From CAIMUS01 sp963708455 (GTDB lineage: Bacteria > Pseudomonadota > Gammaproteobacteria > Competibacterales > Competibacteraceae), in contig CAVPSQ010000003.1 in assembly GCA_963708455.1 (NCBI GenBank), positions 248,001-312,000 on the forward strand: a stretch of 64,000 bases of DNA, written 5' to 3'. Shown piece after piece: positions 9,036 through 17,044 of this stretch. Numbering within the stretch: position 1 is the stretch's first letter; every line of letters begins with the position of its first letter. The translations under genes were made by a program, and so were the position numbers. The notes below the pieces were generated by a model that worked only from the letters and a program-made list of their open reading frames with translations, was not told the DNA's origin and made no database searches.

Positions 9036-9514
9036 CTCAACAGCGGGTGCCGATGACTGCTGCCGGTGCCGCCAAGTTGCGGACCGAATTGCAGCAACTC
9101 AAGAACGTAGCCAGACCACAGGTTATCACGGCCATCGCCGAAGCTCGGGCGCATGGCGATTTGCGGGAAAACGCCGAGTACCATGCGGCGCGCGAGCAGC
9201 AGAGCTTCATCGAAGGTCGTATCGCCGATCTGGAGTACAAGCTGTCGCATGCTCATATCATCGATGTGAGCAGCCTGTCGCCTTCCGATAAAGTGGTGTT
9301 CGGCGCCAAGGTCTGTCTGGCCGACGAAGACAGTGGTGAGGAGTTGCAATATCAGATCGTTGGCGAGGACGAGGCCGATATCAAAGCCGGTCTGATCTCG
9401 GTCAATTCGCCTATCGCCCGCGCGCTGATCGGCAAATTCGAGGGCGATCAGGTCGATGTGCAAACCCCCGGTGGCACCAAGACCTACGAAATCGTGCAAG
9501 TTTCCTATGTGTAG
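9032..9514 (+). CDS. greA: Transcription elongation factor GreA
   Basis: 160 residues, standard for the family. The N-terminal antiparallel coiled coil carries the acidic tip region HGDLRENAEYHAAREQQSFI, the GreA signature whose Asp and Glu help RNA polymerase cleave backtracked RNA. The C-terminal FKBP-like domain contains YQIVGEDEADIKAGLISVNS and SPIARALIGK. The ATG overlaps the carB stop by 4 bp. A carAB-greA order is common in gammaproteobacteria. Confidence 0.97.
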   Translation: MTQQRVPMTAAGAAKLRTELQQLKNVARPQVITAIAEARAHGDLRENAEYHAAREQQSFIEGRIADLEYKLSHAHIIDVSSLSPSDKVVFGAKVCLADEDSGEELQYQIVGEDEADIKAGLISVNSPIARALIGKFEGDQVDVQTPGGTKTYEIVQVSYV

Positions 9515-9545
9515 GACGCAGGGCTGAGCGGTGATAGGACCCTGG

Positions 9546-10322
9546 ATGCGGATCGTTCTGCTGGTTATCGGCCTGCTCACCGGGTTGGGTGGCGGACTGG
9601 CGCGGGCGGATTTGCCCGACGTGGTCGCGAAAGTACGCCCGGCGGTGATCGGCGTAGGTACTGTGCTGCCCAGTCGCCGGCCGCCGGCCATATTCAGGGC
9701 GACCGGTTTCGCGGTGGCGGACGGCCGTTATGTGCTGACCAACGCCCATGCCGTTGCCACTGATCTGAACGTCCAGCAGAATGAATCGCTGGCGATCTTC
9801 AGCGGTCGTGGACAGCAGTTCCAGGTCCATCCGGCGACGGTGGTCGCCACCGATCCCGAACATGATCTGGCCCTGCTCAGAATTGAGGGTAATCCCCTGC
9901 CCGTTTTGGGTCTGGACTGGTCGTCCCGGGTGCGGGAAGGGCAGGCGGTGGCGTTCACCGGTTTTCCCATCGGACTGATACTGGGCCTGTATCCGGTCAC
10001 CAATCTGGGCATTGTATCGGCGCTCACGCCGATTGCGATTCCGCAGCTTTCCTCCGGCCAGCTCAATCCGACCTTGATCAACCGGCTCAAAGATCCGTTC
10101 GAGGTCATCCAACTGGACGCCATCGCCTATCCCGGCAATAGCGGCAGTCCGCTGTACGATCCCCGCAGCGGACGGGTGCTGGGGGTGGTCAACAGCGTCT
10201 TTGTCAAGGAAAGCAAGGAGGCGGTGTTGCAGAATCCCAGCGCCATCACCTATGCGATTCCCATCGAGTACGCGAAGGCGCTGTTGCAGAAGGCCGGCGC
10301 CGGCCTGCGTCAAGCCGATTGA
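9546..10322 (+). CDS. Periplasmic trypsin-like serine protease
   Basis: 258 residues from the ATG at 9546, chosen because AGGA lies 6 bp upstream and because it directly begins a signal peptide (MRIVLLVIGLLTG...ARA). A GTG at 9531 is an alternative. The catalytic triad of the S1C/trypsin-like fold is visible: His in YVLTNAHAVA, Asp in PEHDLALLRI and Ser in YPGNSGSPLYD. There is no PDZ domain, unlike DegP/DegS, so it is a compact protease of unknown substrate. It follows greA by 31 bp and precedes tRNA-Val. Confidence 0.88.
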   Translation: MRIVLLVIGLLTGLGGGLARADLPDVVAKVRPAVIGVGTVLPSRRPPAIFRATGFAVADGRYVLTNAHAVATDLNVQQNESLAIFSGRGQQFQVHPATVVATDPEHDLALLRIEGNPLPVLGLDWSSRVREGQAVAFTGFPIGLILGLYPVTNLGIVSALTPIAIPQLSSGQLNPTLINRLKDPFEVIQLDAIAYPGNSGSPLYDPRSGRVLGVVNSVFVKESKEAVLQNPSAITYAIPIEYAKALLQKAGAGLRQAD

Positions 10323-10359
10323 CGGCGGCGCCGTCAATCATTACCATACTGCGTCCATC

Positions 10360-10434
10360 GGGCGATTAGCTCAGCGGGAGAGCACTGCCTTCACACGGCA
10401 GGGGTCGCTGGTTCGATCCCAGCATCGCCCACCA
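10360..10434 (+). tRNA. tRNA-Val (CAC)
   Basis: Cloverleaf with acceptor stem GGGCGAT/ATCGCCC and encoded ACCA. The anticodon stem CTGCC/GGCAG encloses loop TTCACAC (anticodon CAC), and the T arm is GCTGGTTCGATCCCAGC. Length 75 nt. Confidence 0.95.
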
Positions 10435-10563
10435 TCGAATCAAGCACTTAGCCTGTCCAGGTGGGTCTTGTCTGTATCCAGCGTGATCCGATCGTGGCGA
10501 TCCAGCACCTGCACGATGACTTTCAATTGGTCCGGCAACCAGTGCGCGTAGACCCGTTCTCCG

Positions 10564-10710
10564 TCACCCGTAGGTCGGCATGGCGGAACAGTTTGGCAAC
10601 TTCTCAACCCCCTGACGCACCCAGTCCGCAACAGAACACCCCTGGGCTGTGGCCAATTCCCGCAGTTGCCTGGCTTGGTCGTCGGTCAGTCGAATCTGCG
10701 CCTGTTGCAT
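10564..10710 (-). pseudogene. Ribbon-helix-helix antitoxin, probably truncated
   Basis: 48 codons from the ATG at 10710. MQQAQIRLTDDQARQLREL followed by AQGCSVADWVRQGVEK is a ribbon-helix-helix (CopG-like) DNA-binding fold as found in small antitoxins. The reading frame ends early (KLPNCSAMPTYG, stop). In neighbouring frames downstream, fragments such as LFRHADLRVTE and VYAHWLPDQLKVIVQVLD look protein-like, so the region to about 10440 is probably a decayed toxin-antitoxin locus. I cannot name the partner. Confidence 0.5.
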
Positions 10711-10795
10711 AGGTTTTACCTAGGCTGTTGAATCTGGCTAATTTTAATCAGCATTTGTTCATGCATAAATCATGTTATAGTCTCGCTAATGGTTA

Positions 10796-10882
10796 TCCAG
10801 ACATTCGTTGCCGTTGGCACCCTGGGAGCGCCGCACCCCAGTGCGGCTTTTAAATGCCGCACTGGGGTGCGGCGCTCCCAGG
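10796..10882. repeat. Dispersed palindromic repeat, copy A
   Basis: A leader TCCAGACATTCGTTGCC is followed by a perfect 27-bp inverted repeat (10821-10847 and 10856-10882) around an 8-nt loop. The arms begin CCTGGGAGCGCCGC. A second, inverted and less perfect copy with the same leader lies at 50493-50593, and the core CCTGGGAGCGCCG also starts the 32-bp tandem repeats at 23.7 and 31.6 kb. This is a REP/MITE-like family. From here to 11030 I see only a small GGTGCGT/ACGCACC hairpin (10931-10947) and no gene. Confidence 0.85.
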
Positions 10883-11029
10883 GGTATCACTGCATAGGTC
10901 CGGTTCTCAATTAGCCGAACTATAATCTAGGGTGCGTCCTACGCACCAAAGCCTGCTTGATCAGTGCAGCAAAGTTGCATGAAGAAAATCCAGAGGAATT
11001 GGTACAAATTCAACAGCCTAGGTTTTACC

Positions 11030-11971
11030 TCATTGTATCTGGATATAGGTAGATGAGGGAAAATGCTCAGGAATCGGGTCAAACGGCTTATATTTCTCAG
11101 AGGACAGCCCATTTACATCCGCTTGAGGATTGTATTCTGGGAACACTTCCCGCAATACATTCTTACATTCATAATGTAAATGACTTAGGCAAACCAAAAT
11201 CTTTACCTTTTCGTTGAAAATAAGGAATGCACGTAAGAGCGAGGTTTCTGCCCAATGGAGGAACGTTCGACAAACATCGCGTTGATAATCATATGGTAAA
11301 TAAATGTCATGGAAATGCACAATCACGCCTTTACGCAAACGAGGAAGCACTTCTAGAATGAGATAATTTACATCGCTTCCTACTTTGACAGTATGCGATG
11401 AGTCAATGAATAGTAGGTCATTCTCTTCCAACTCGGTGAATACTTCAAATGGTACGGTTTGGACTTGTTGAATTATGAGTTCAATCCCTGGCAAAGTCTT
11501 GAGTCTATTGGAAGGATATGGCTCGATGGAAATGATTTTGGAGTTTTGTCCTGTTTCCTTGCCATTCATCTCGGAAGCCTTCATCATACAATAAGTAGAC
11601 ACTCCGCTTCCTACTTCCACTATCCGTTTGGGTTTGTAGTGTCTGATGAAACCATGCAGGGCTTGGGCTTCGATGTAACCATATCCTGGGCCAAAATGGT
11701 CTGCTACGGCTTCCTTGTAAAATTTATTGCCTGCGTACTCGCTTTGGTGTGGCATACAGATGACTCGCAGATTGGCGGCCTGCTCATCTAAGTTAACTGA
11801 AACTCCTGGCAGTTCTGATTTCTTAGCCCAGACATCACGGGTTCTTTGCAATCCAAGGATATTCGGGACAGGCGAATAGTAGTGGACTGGAAGAATATGA
11901 ATCCCGAATCTAATCCCCAGTTTGTGAACACCCAGTATGGCACGTTTGATCGCGTTTCTATTGACTTTCAT
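11030..11971 (-). CDS. Class I SAM-dependent methyltransferase
   Basis: 313 residues. The central Rossmann core shows RIVEVGSGVSTYCMMKA (motif I), IISIEPYPSNRL (acidic end of strand 2), ENDLLFIDSSHTVKVGSD and GVIVHFHDIYLP, matching the Methyltransf_24 type often found in glycan or cell-surface loci. The substrate is unknown. Base composition is visibly more AT-rich than the flanking genes and the surroundings are debris, so it is probably horizontally acquired. The start ATG lies 10 bp from the end of a hicA-like remnant, so the original upstream region has been replaced. Confidence 0.8.
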   Translation of the reverse strand: MKVNRNAIKRAILGVHKLGIRFGIHILPVHYYSPVPNILGLQRTRDVWAKKSELPGVSVNLDEQAANLRVICMPHQSEYAGNKFYKEAVADHFGPGYGYIEAQALHGFIRHYKPKRIVEVGSGVSTYCMMKASEMNGKETGQNSKIISIEPYPSNRLKTLPGIELIIQQVQTVPFEVFTELEENDLLFIDSSHTVKVGSDVNYLILEVLPRLRKGVIVHFHDIYLPYDYQRDVCRTFLHWAETSLLRAFLIFNEKVKILVCLSHLHYECKNVLREVFPEYNPQADVNGLSSEKYKPFDPIPEHFPSSTYIQIQ

Positions 11972-11981
11972 AACTACTCTC

Positions 11982-12127
11982 CTGCGGGCACATTTGAACC
12001 TGACAGAGCGGGCTACGGTTACTCATCCTGGTTTTGTTGAATGTTTAAACTGTCGATGGCTACCTTGAGTAGCAACCAAGTACCAACCATTCGCCTTAAG
12101 TATTTTGAGCATCTCACTAACTTTCAT
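11982..12127 (-). pseudogene. HicA-type mRNA interferase toxin remnant
   Basis: From an ATG at 12127: MKVSEMLKILKANGWYLV, ATQGSHRQFKHSTKPG, the HicA double-stranded RNA-binding-like fold with its catalytic His in GSHRQ. The next codon is TGA, after which the family continues in frame (VTVA). A frameshift then leads to LSGSNVPAG, matching the HicA C-terminal PG.L region, followed by a stop. There is no hicB nearby. Clear pseudogene with one nonsense change, one frameshift and a truncated 3' end. Confidence 0.75.
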
Positions 12128-12221
12128 AAAAACAGAATAAATCTCTCTGTCGCTAAAGTCAAAGCTGAGAGCGCCTAATCGGGATAGCAAAAGACCTCAC
12201 GGGCTCCCGCTCCCACACCTC

Positions 12222-12299
12222 GCCGATCGGGGTTTTCATCGAAATAGGTCCCTTGGCGATCTTCATAACTTTACGCACTTTATCTTCCGGCATCTCCAT
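12222..12299 (-). pseudogene. Fragment of rpoD (sigma70 region 3)
   Basis: 26 codons reading MEMPEDKVRKVMKIAK then GPISMKTPIG, which is the highly conserved region 3.0-3.1 of primary sigma factors (usual form KEPISMETPIGDDEDSHLGD). Similarity breaks off abruptly on both sides. In the remaining bases up to the carboxypeptidase gene (about 12300-12606) I recognise nothing. It must be a translocated or duplicated scrap, since a real rpoD would be over 1.7 kb. Confidence 0.7.
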
Positions 12300-12606
12300 C
12301 CCCTGTACAGCCCGCCTAGAGCGCAATAGCGTCAACATATTGCGCCGCATGAAACCCGCAGGGGATGTCTGCCGGCGTAGCTTGGTGGACCGGCCACGGC
12401 TGTACCCAACGTGCACCGGAGCAAAGCAGCGTAGCGTTCCCACGGGCTGGACAGCCAGACCGCCAGGGGAGCAGCCTGCCCTAGCTGAATATAGGCCAGA
12501 CAGACCAACACCCGGCGGGCGCGCTCCGGCGAACAATTATGACCAGCCCGCCATTAGCTAGTAAACTACAACCAAGAACAAATTATGGCTTCCGAAGGAG
12601 GCGCTT

Positions 12607-13542
12607 ATGAAAATCTGCCTGGCGTTAGCGCATTGCTCTCCCGTTACGTTGTCCCACCGCGGCGGACTGTGCCTGTTGCTGTGGCTGCTGGCCGCCGCTA
12701 CCTGGGCGGATGCGCCGACGCCGATCACGGCCGACGCCGTGGTGCTGATGAACCTGCAGGACGGGCAGGTTATTTTTTCCAAGCAACCCAACGAACCCCA
12801 CGCGCCGGCCAGCACCACCAAAATATTGACCGCGCTGATCGCCCTGGAGCACTTGAACCTCAACGCCAAGGTGCCGGTCAGCGCCAGGGCTGCCAATGTT
12901 GAGCCGAGCCGGGTCGGACTGCAGGCCGGCGAGAATCTGTACGCCGCGGATCTGCTTTACGGTCTGTTGCTCAAGTCCGGCAACGACGCCGCCGCAGCGC
13001 TGGCCGAGGCCGTCGCCGGCTCGGTCGAGAACTTCGCCGGATTGATGAACGCCAAAGCCTGGGAACTGGGTGCACGCGACAGCCACTTCACCAATCCGCA
13101 CGGCCTGCCCGACAAGCAACACGTCAGCAGCGCCTACGACATGGCGCTGATCTTCCGCCAGGCCATGCATAATCCGGTGTTCGCCGAAATCGTGCGCACC
13201 CACAACGCCGATCTGCGGGTCGAGCCTCAGGACGCCAGCGGCGGCTGGCGGCTGATTTCCGTTCAAAACAGCAACCGGCTGCTCAAAGGCTACCAGGGAG
13301 CGGTGGGGGGTAAGACCGGCTTTACCCGCGCGGCCAAGAACTGTTTCGTGGGGGAGGCCAGCCGGGCTGGCGTGCAACTGCTGGTGTCGGTGCTGGGCAG
13401 CGCGGGCAAGGTGGCCTTGTGGCGGGATGTGCGAGCGTTGCTGGATTATGGATTTTCACGCTACGGTCTGGCCCCGCCGACTGACATCACCACGGTGCTG
13501 ACTGCCCATGCGGAGCCGCAAGGCGACGACCGGGGGGATTGA
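12607..13542 (+). CDS. D-alanyl-D-alanine carboxypeptidase (PBP5/6 type)
   Basis: 311 residues. A signal peptide at the N-terminus is followed by the three active-site motifs of penicillin-binding proteins of the DacA/DacC/DacF class: SxxK (PASTTKILTALIAL), SxN (KSGNDAAAAL) and KTG (GGKTGFTRAAKN). Such enzymes trim the terminal D-Ala of peptidoglycan pentapeptides. It is shorter than E. coli PBP5 (403) and lacks most of the C-terminal beta domain and the amphipathic anchor helix, so it may be soluble in the periplasm. A GGAGG-like site (GAAGGAGG) precedes the ATG. Confidence 0.9.
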   Translation: MKICLALAHCSPVTLSHRGGLCLLLWLLAAATWADAPTPITADAVVLMNLQDGQVIFSKQPNEPHAPASTTKILTALIALEHLNLNAKVPVSARAANVEPSRVGLQAGENLYAADLLYGLLLKSGNDAAAALAEAVAGSVENFAGLMNAKAWELGARDSHFTNPHGLPDKQHVSSAYDMALIFRQAMHNPVFAEIVRTHNADLRVEPQDASGGWRLISVQNSNRLLKGYQGAVGGKTGFTRAAKNCFVGEASRAGVQLLVSVLGSAGKVALWRDVRALLDYGFSRYGLAPPTDITTVLTAHAEPQGDDRGD

Positions 13543-13635
13543 AAGCGCCAACGGCCTGGACCGCCGCGGCGTGGATGCCGACAGCAAACCGGCCTGAACG
13601 TCGCCTGCAACGGCTTCGTCCAGGCCGGTTACATG

Positions 13636-13677
13636 CACAAGCCACTAATCACAAGCCACTAATCACAAGCCACTATC
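13636..13677 (+). repeat. Three 14-bp tandem repeats
   Basis: CACAAGCCACTAAT repeated three times (the last ends TATC), in the intergenic space just before the DUF1269 gene stop. No function is apparent. Confidence 0.8.
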
Positions 13678-13679
13678 CA

Positions 13680-14195
13680 CTAAGGAAAAGCGGGGATGGT
13701 CGGCTCAGTGCCCTCTACATGGGCTTCGGGATGATGCGACTTGACCAGTTCGGTGATTTCTTCCGCCCGGGTCTTGGGCACATCGATCATCATGAGCAGT
13801 TCCCCCTTCTCGATGGCGTCGTGGAACCGGTCCAACTGCCGGTTGGGCACCGACGCCCCTACCATGCTCGAGGCCCATGCGCCCAACCCGGCGCCCAGCA
13901 AACTGGTGGCCAGGATGGCGCCGCCGCCCAGCACCAGCCCGGCGGGCGGGAATGTGACCGCTGCGATGCCGGCCAGCAGGCCGGTGACGCCACCCGCCGC
14001 CAGACCGCGCTCCAGCGCTGGCACAAAATCGCTTTCCTCGAACAGCCCCGCTTCCGGCAGATGCTCTTTTTCCAGTGGGGCATGGTCCTTGGCGACAATA
14101 TGGATATGCCGCTCTTCGATGCGCGCCAGCAGCAGCTCATCGACGATCTTTTTGGCGCACTCCGCGTCGGGAAGTAGAAAGTAAAGTCTTCTCAT
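13680..14195 (-). CDS. DUF1269-type stress protein
   Basis: 171 residues. The N-terminus MRRLYFLLPDAECAKKIVDE and a central glycine/alanine-rich hydrophobic stretch (about residues 65-110) that could form a membrane hairpin match the DUF1269 or general-stress-protein group. The hydrophobic core is followed by an alpha/beta segment GELLMMIDVPKTRAEEITEL. Molecular function is unknown; relatives are often stress-induced and membrane-associated. Monocistronic, with AGGTGAAC just upstream of the start as ribosome-binding site. Confidence 0.75.
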   Translation of the reverse strand: MRRLYFLLPDAECAKKIVDELLLARIEERHIHIVAKDHAPLEKEHLPEAGLFEESDFVPALERGLAAGGVTGLLAGIAAVTFPPAGLVLGGGAILATSLLGAGLGAWASSMVGASVPNRQLDRFHDAIEKGELLMMIDVPKTRAEEITELVKSHHPEAHVEGTEPTIPAFP

Positions 14196-14322
14196 GAAAT
14201 GTTCACCTCCAATGGGTGCCTGTGACTGTCAACGTGGACCTAGACTATAAAATGCATAATTAAATCCGCCGCGCTCTCCGTAGCGCCTCTCCATCCCATC
14301 TTCCCTGGCCGGATCGAGCACC

Positions 14323-15231
14323 ATGAGTCACTTGAAACAGCGCCCATCCCCCTATCTGCTGCTGGTGCTGACGACCCTGTTCTGGTCGGGCAATTTCGTG
14401 CTCGGCCGGGCCGTGCGGACGGTTATGCCGCCGCTCGCTCTGTCCTTCTGGCGCTGGGCCGTGGCCCTGTTTATCCTGCTGCCGTTCGCCTGGGGTCGGT
14501 TGCGCCGGCAATGGCCGCTGCTGGCCCGTCATTGGCGAAGTCTTACCCTACTCAGTATCCTGGGCGTCGTCAACTTTAATACCTTGGTCTACACCGGTTT
14601 GCAGTCCACTACGGCCCTTAACGCCGTGATGATGGTGTCGACCACGCCGGTTTTTATCGTAGCGTTATCGTTTCTGCTGCTACGCCAGCAAGTGACCCTG
14701 CGGCAAGCGCTGGGGATCGGCGTTTCTCTGCTGGGCATGGTCGCCATTGTGACCCGTGGCCAGCTCGGCGTCTTGCTGGAGCAGCGCCTGAATCACGGCG
14801 ACCTGTGGGTGCTGGGCGCGGTGTTGAGTTGGGCCTTGTATTCGGTCTGTCTTAAATGGCGGCCCGCCGAGCTGGATTCCTTAAGCTTTATGACCGCCAC
14901 GGTCGGCATCGGCGTGGTTTTTCTGCTGCTCCTCTATGGCTGGGAGTTCAGCCGGGGGAGTCGGTTTCAGCCGAACGCCGCAACGCTCGGCAGCATCGCC
15001 TATGTCGCCGTATTTCCTTCGGTGCTCGCCTATATCTTCTGGAATCGGGCGGTGGCCGAACTGGGAGCCAATCGCGCCGGCCATTTCATGCATCTGATGC
15101 CGGCCTTCGGCGCCGTGCTGTCACTGCTGCTGCTGGACGAACGGCTGTACCCTTTTCATGCCGCGGGAATCGCCTTGATCGCGGCGGGCCTTTATCTGGC
15201 TACGGTGCGCCACCGGCCCGGGCAGAACTAA
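14323..15231 (+). CDS. DMT-superfamily transporter (EamA)
   Basis: 302 residues with about ten hydrophobic segments arranged as two EamA repeats. Hallmarks are FWSGNFVLGRAVR after the first helix, the Thr/Ala-rich TALNAVMMVSTTPVFIVALS, and in the second repeat SVLAYIFWNRAVAELGANRAG followed by HLMPAFGAVLSLLLLDERL. These inner-membrane proteins export or import small metabolites; the substrate is not predictable. The 3' end overlaps the convergent hydrolase gene by 3 bp. Confidence 0.9.
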   Translation: MSHLKQRPSPYLLLVLTTLFWSGNFVLGRAVRTVMPPLALSFWRWAVALFILLPFAWGRLRRQWPLLARHWRSLTLLSILGVVNFNTLVYTGLQSTTALNAVMMVSTTPVFIVALSFLLLRQQVTLRQALGIGVSLLGMVAIVTRGQLGVLLEQRLNHGDLWVLGAVLSWALYSVCLKWRPAELDSLSFMTATVGIGVVFLLLLYGWEFSRGSRFQPNAATLGSIAYVAVFPSVLAYIFWNRAVAELGANRAGHFMHLMPAFGAVLSLLLLDERLYPFHAAGIALIAAGLYLATVRHRPGQN

Positions 15232-16076
15232 TCCGCCAGCAGCCAATCCCGCACCACGGTGATCTGCGCCGCGTCCAGGAGCATCGGCGCATGCCCTATG
15301 CCGGGAAATTCGAGCAGTTCGGCCCTGGGACCCCGCGCCTGCATTGCCCGGGCATCGGCGTGGTTCAGCACATCCGATTCCGCCCCCCGCAATACCAGTA
15401 CAGGACAGCGGACCGCATCCCACACCGGCCATAAATCCACATCGTCCAACTGGGCCTTAAAGGGTTCAGCAATGCCGGGGTCGTAGGCGAATTCGTAGCG
15501 TCCATCCTCCCGTTGGCGGGCGCTGTGTACGGTCAGGTGGCGCCATTGCTCGTCCGTCAGCGGACCGAAAGTCGTGGCGATCAGCCGCATATAGCGTTCC
15601 ATCGCGTCCAGAGCGGCGAAATCCACCGGCCTGCCGATATAGGCAGCGATACGCTGCAAACCAGCCTTGGGAACGAACGGCCCCACGTCATTCATCAGCA
15701 GCTTGCGGATGGGCGTGCCCGGTTGCGCGGCCAGCAACATGCCGATGAGTCCTCCCATCGACGTCCCCACCCAATCCACCTGCGCGGCACCGCTGCGCGC
15801 GATCAGCGTCGTCATGTCGGCCAGATACTGGGGATAACTGTAGTCGCTCTTATGGACCAGCCACTGGCTCCGACCCCGTCCCACCACATCGGGACACAGA
15901 ATCCGATACTCCTGTTGCAGCGCCGCCGCCAGATAGTCGAAATCCCGCCCGCTGCGGGTCAGTCCGTGCACGCAGATCAATACCTTGTCATTGGCAGGAT
16001 CGCCCCATTCGGTGTAATGCAGGCGGTGAAAGCCGTGGGGTCCGAGTCCCAGCAGATAATTCGATCTCAGGGTCAT
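15228..16076 (-). CDS. Alpha/beta hydrolase
   Basis: 282 residues from the ATG at 16076 (MTLRSNYLLGLGPHGFHRLH); a longer upstream start would add an unconserved Pro/Arg-rich leader. Alpha/beta-hydrolase landmarks are VHGLTRSGRDFDYLA (oxyanion loop), nucleophile elbow GTSMGG, an Asp in LRGAESDVL and His in FPGIGHAPML. Esterase or lactonase-like; substrate unknown. It diverges from the second hydrolase gene. Confidence 0.87.
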   Translation of the reverse strand: MTLRSNYLLGLGPHGFHRLHYTEWGDPANDKVLICVHGLTRSGRDFDYLAAALQQEYRILCPDVVGRGRSQWLVHKSDYSYPQYLADMTTLIARSGAAQVDWVGTSMGGLIGMLLAAQPGTPIRKLLMNDVGPFVPKAGLQRIAAYIGRPVDFAALDAMERYMRLIATTFGPLTDEQWRHLTVHSARQREDGRYEFAYDPGIAEPFKAQLDDVDLWPVWDAVRCPVLVLRGAESDVLNHADARAMQARGPRAELLEFPGIGHAPMLLDAAQITVVRDWLLAD

Positions 16077-16184
16077 AAGCGGTCTCGTGCGGCTGGCGAT
16101 GGAAAGCGGCGGCGGATCACGTGCCGGACCCACGCACGGCAGCGACTATAATGGCGGGCATTCAAGCTGACAAGGGCGGTTGCT

Positions 16185-16970
16185 ATGAGCATTCTGCATT
16201 ACACCGAAACCGGCCAGGGCGAAGCCCTGATTCTGCTGCACAGCGGCGGGATGAGCGGCCAGGAATGGCAACCGCAGCTCGTGGCGCTGTCCAGGCATTT
16301 CCGAGTCATCATCCCGGATCAGCTGGGGCACGGTGAAACCCCAATGATCGCGGAGAAGTTGACCATCGGTGACATCGCCCGCGAAGTGGTCGAACTGCTG
16401 GATACGCTGAATATCCAGCAGGCTCACCTGGTCGGTTCGTCAATGGGCGGAGCGGTGGCGTTGTGGATGACGGTGCATTATCCACAGCGGGTCAACAAGC
16501 TCGTGCTGTTCCGAGTCGGCTACCGCAAGAACGCCGACACCTACACGGTCAGCCGGGGCATGGCCGACCCGGACTACTGGCGCAAGGTCGGCCTGCATGG
16601 CTGGTTAAGCGACATCCATCATCCCCAGGGCGGGCCGGAGGCGTGGAAAACGGTGATTCAACGGGTGACGGATGCGATGAATCCGGCGACCTCGGACCAT
16701 GCCCACGACCTGGAGATACTGAGTCGTATCGCTCAGCCGACGCTGCTTATCGTCGGTGACCGCGACCCGGTCGTGCCGTTGGAACAGGCGCTGGAAATGT
16801 TCACCCATATCCCAGATTCCAGCCTGTGGGTGTTGCCTTATGCGTCGCACGTCACGGCCACCAACACCTGGCGTGCCGAGTGTTTCGCCCTGGAAATCAC
16901 CCGTTTTCTGCAACGGCGCCGACCAGACGCCGTCTCGAAAAAGATTAAACCCACTTCGCCGTCAGGCTGA
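16185..16970 (+). CDS. Alpha/beta hydrolase
   Basis: 261 residues. Landmarks are LLHSGGMSGQEWQPQ (oxyanion region), nucleophile elbow GSSMGGA, Asp in IVGDRDPVVP and His in YASHVTATN. Not obviously a duplicate of the neighbouring hydrolase: the two share only the fold motifs. The ATG is preceded by GGGCGG. The gene ends shortly before a hairpin that serves the opposite strand. Confidence 0.87.
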   Translation: MSILHYTETGQGEALILLHSGGMSGQEWQPQLVALSRHFRVIIPDQLGHGETPMIAEKLTIGDIAREVVELLDTLNIQQAHLVGSSMGGAVALWMTVHYPQRVNKLVLFRVGYRKNADTYTVSRGMADPDYWRKVGLHGWLSDIHHPQGGPEAWKTVIQRVTDAMNPATSDHAHDLEILSRIAQPTLLIVGDRDPVVPLEQALEMFTHIPDSSLWVLPYASHVTATNTWRAECFALEITRFLQRRRPDAVSKKIKPTSPSG

Positions 16971-16984
16971 TCCAGCATAAAGCC

Positions 16985-17010
16985 AAAAAAAACCCCGCCA
17001 AATGGCGGGG
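16985..17010 (-). terminator. Terminator of the por operon
   Basis: Read on the minus strand, a 7-bp stem CCCCGCC/GGCGGGG with a 4-nt loop is followed by eight T residues. It lies 35 bp downstream of the last gene of the por operon. Confidence 0.88.
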
Positions 17011-17044
17011 CCAGGGATTGCAGCGAGTGCTGAGAGCAGCGTTA

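Noticed and set aside
10931..10947. GGTGCGT/ACGCACC hairpin as a terminator
   Set aside because: No T-run and no gene ending at it; small repeated hairpins of this type are common in intergenic DNA.
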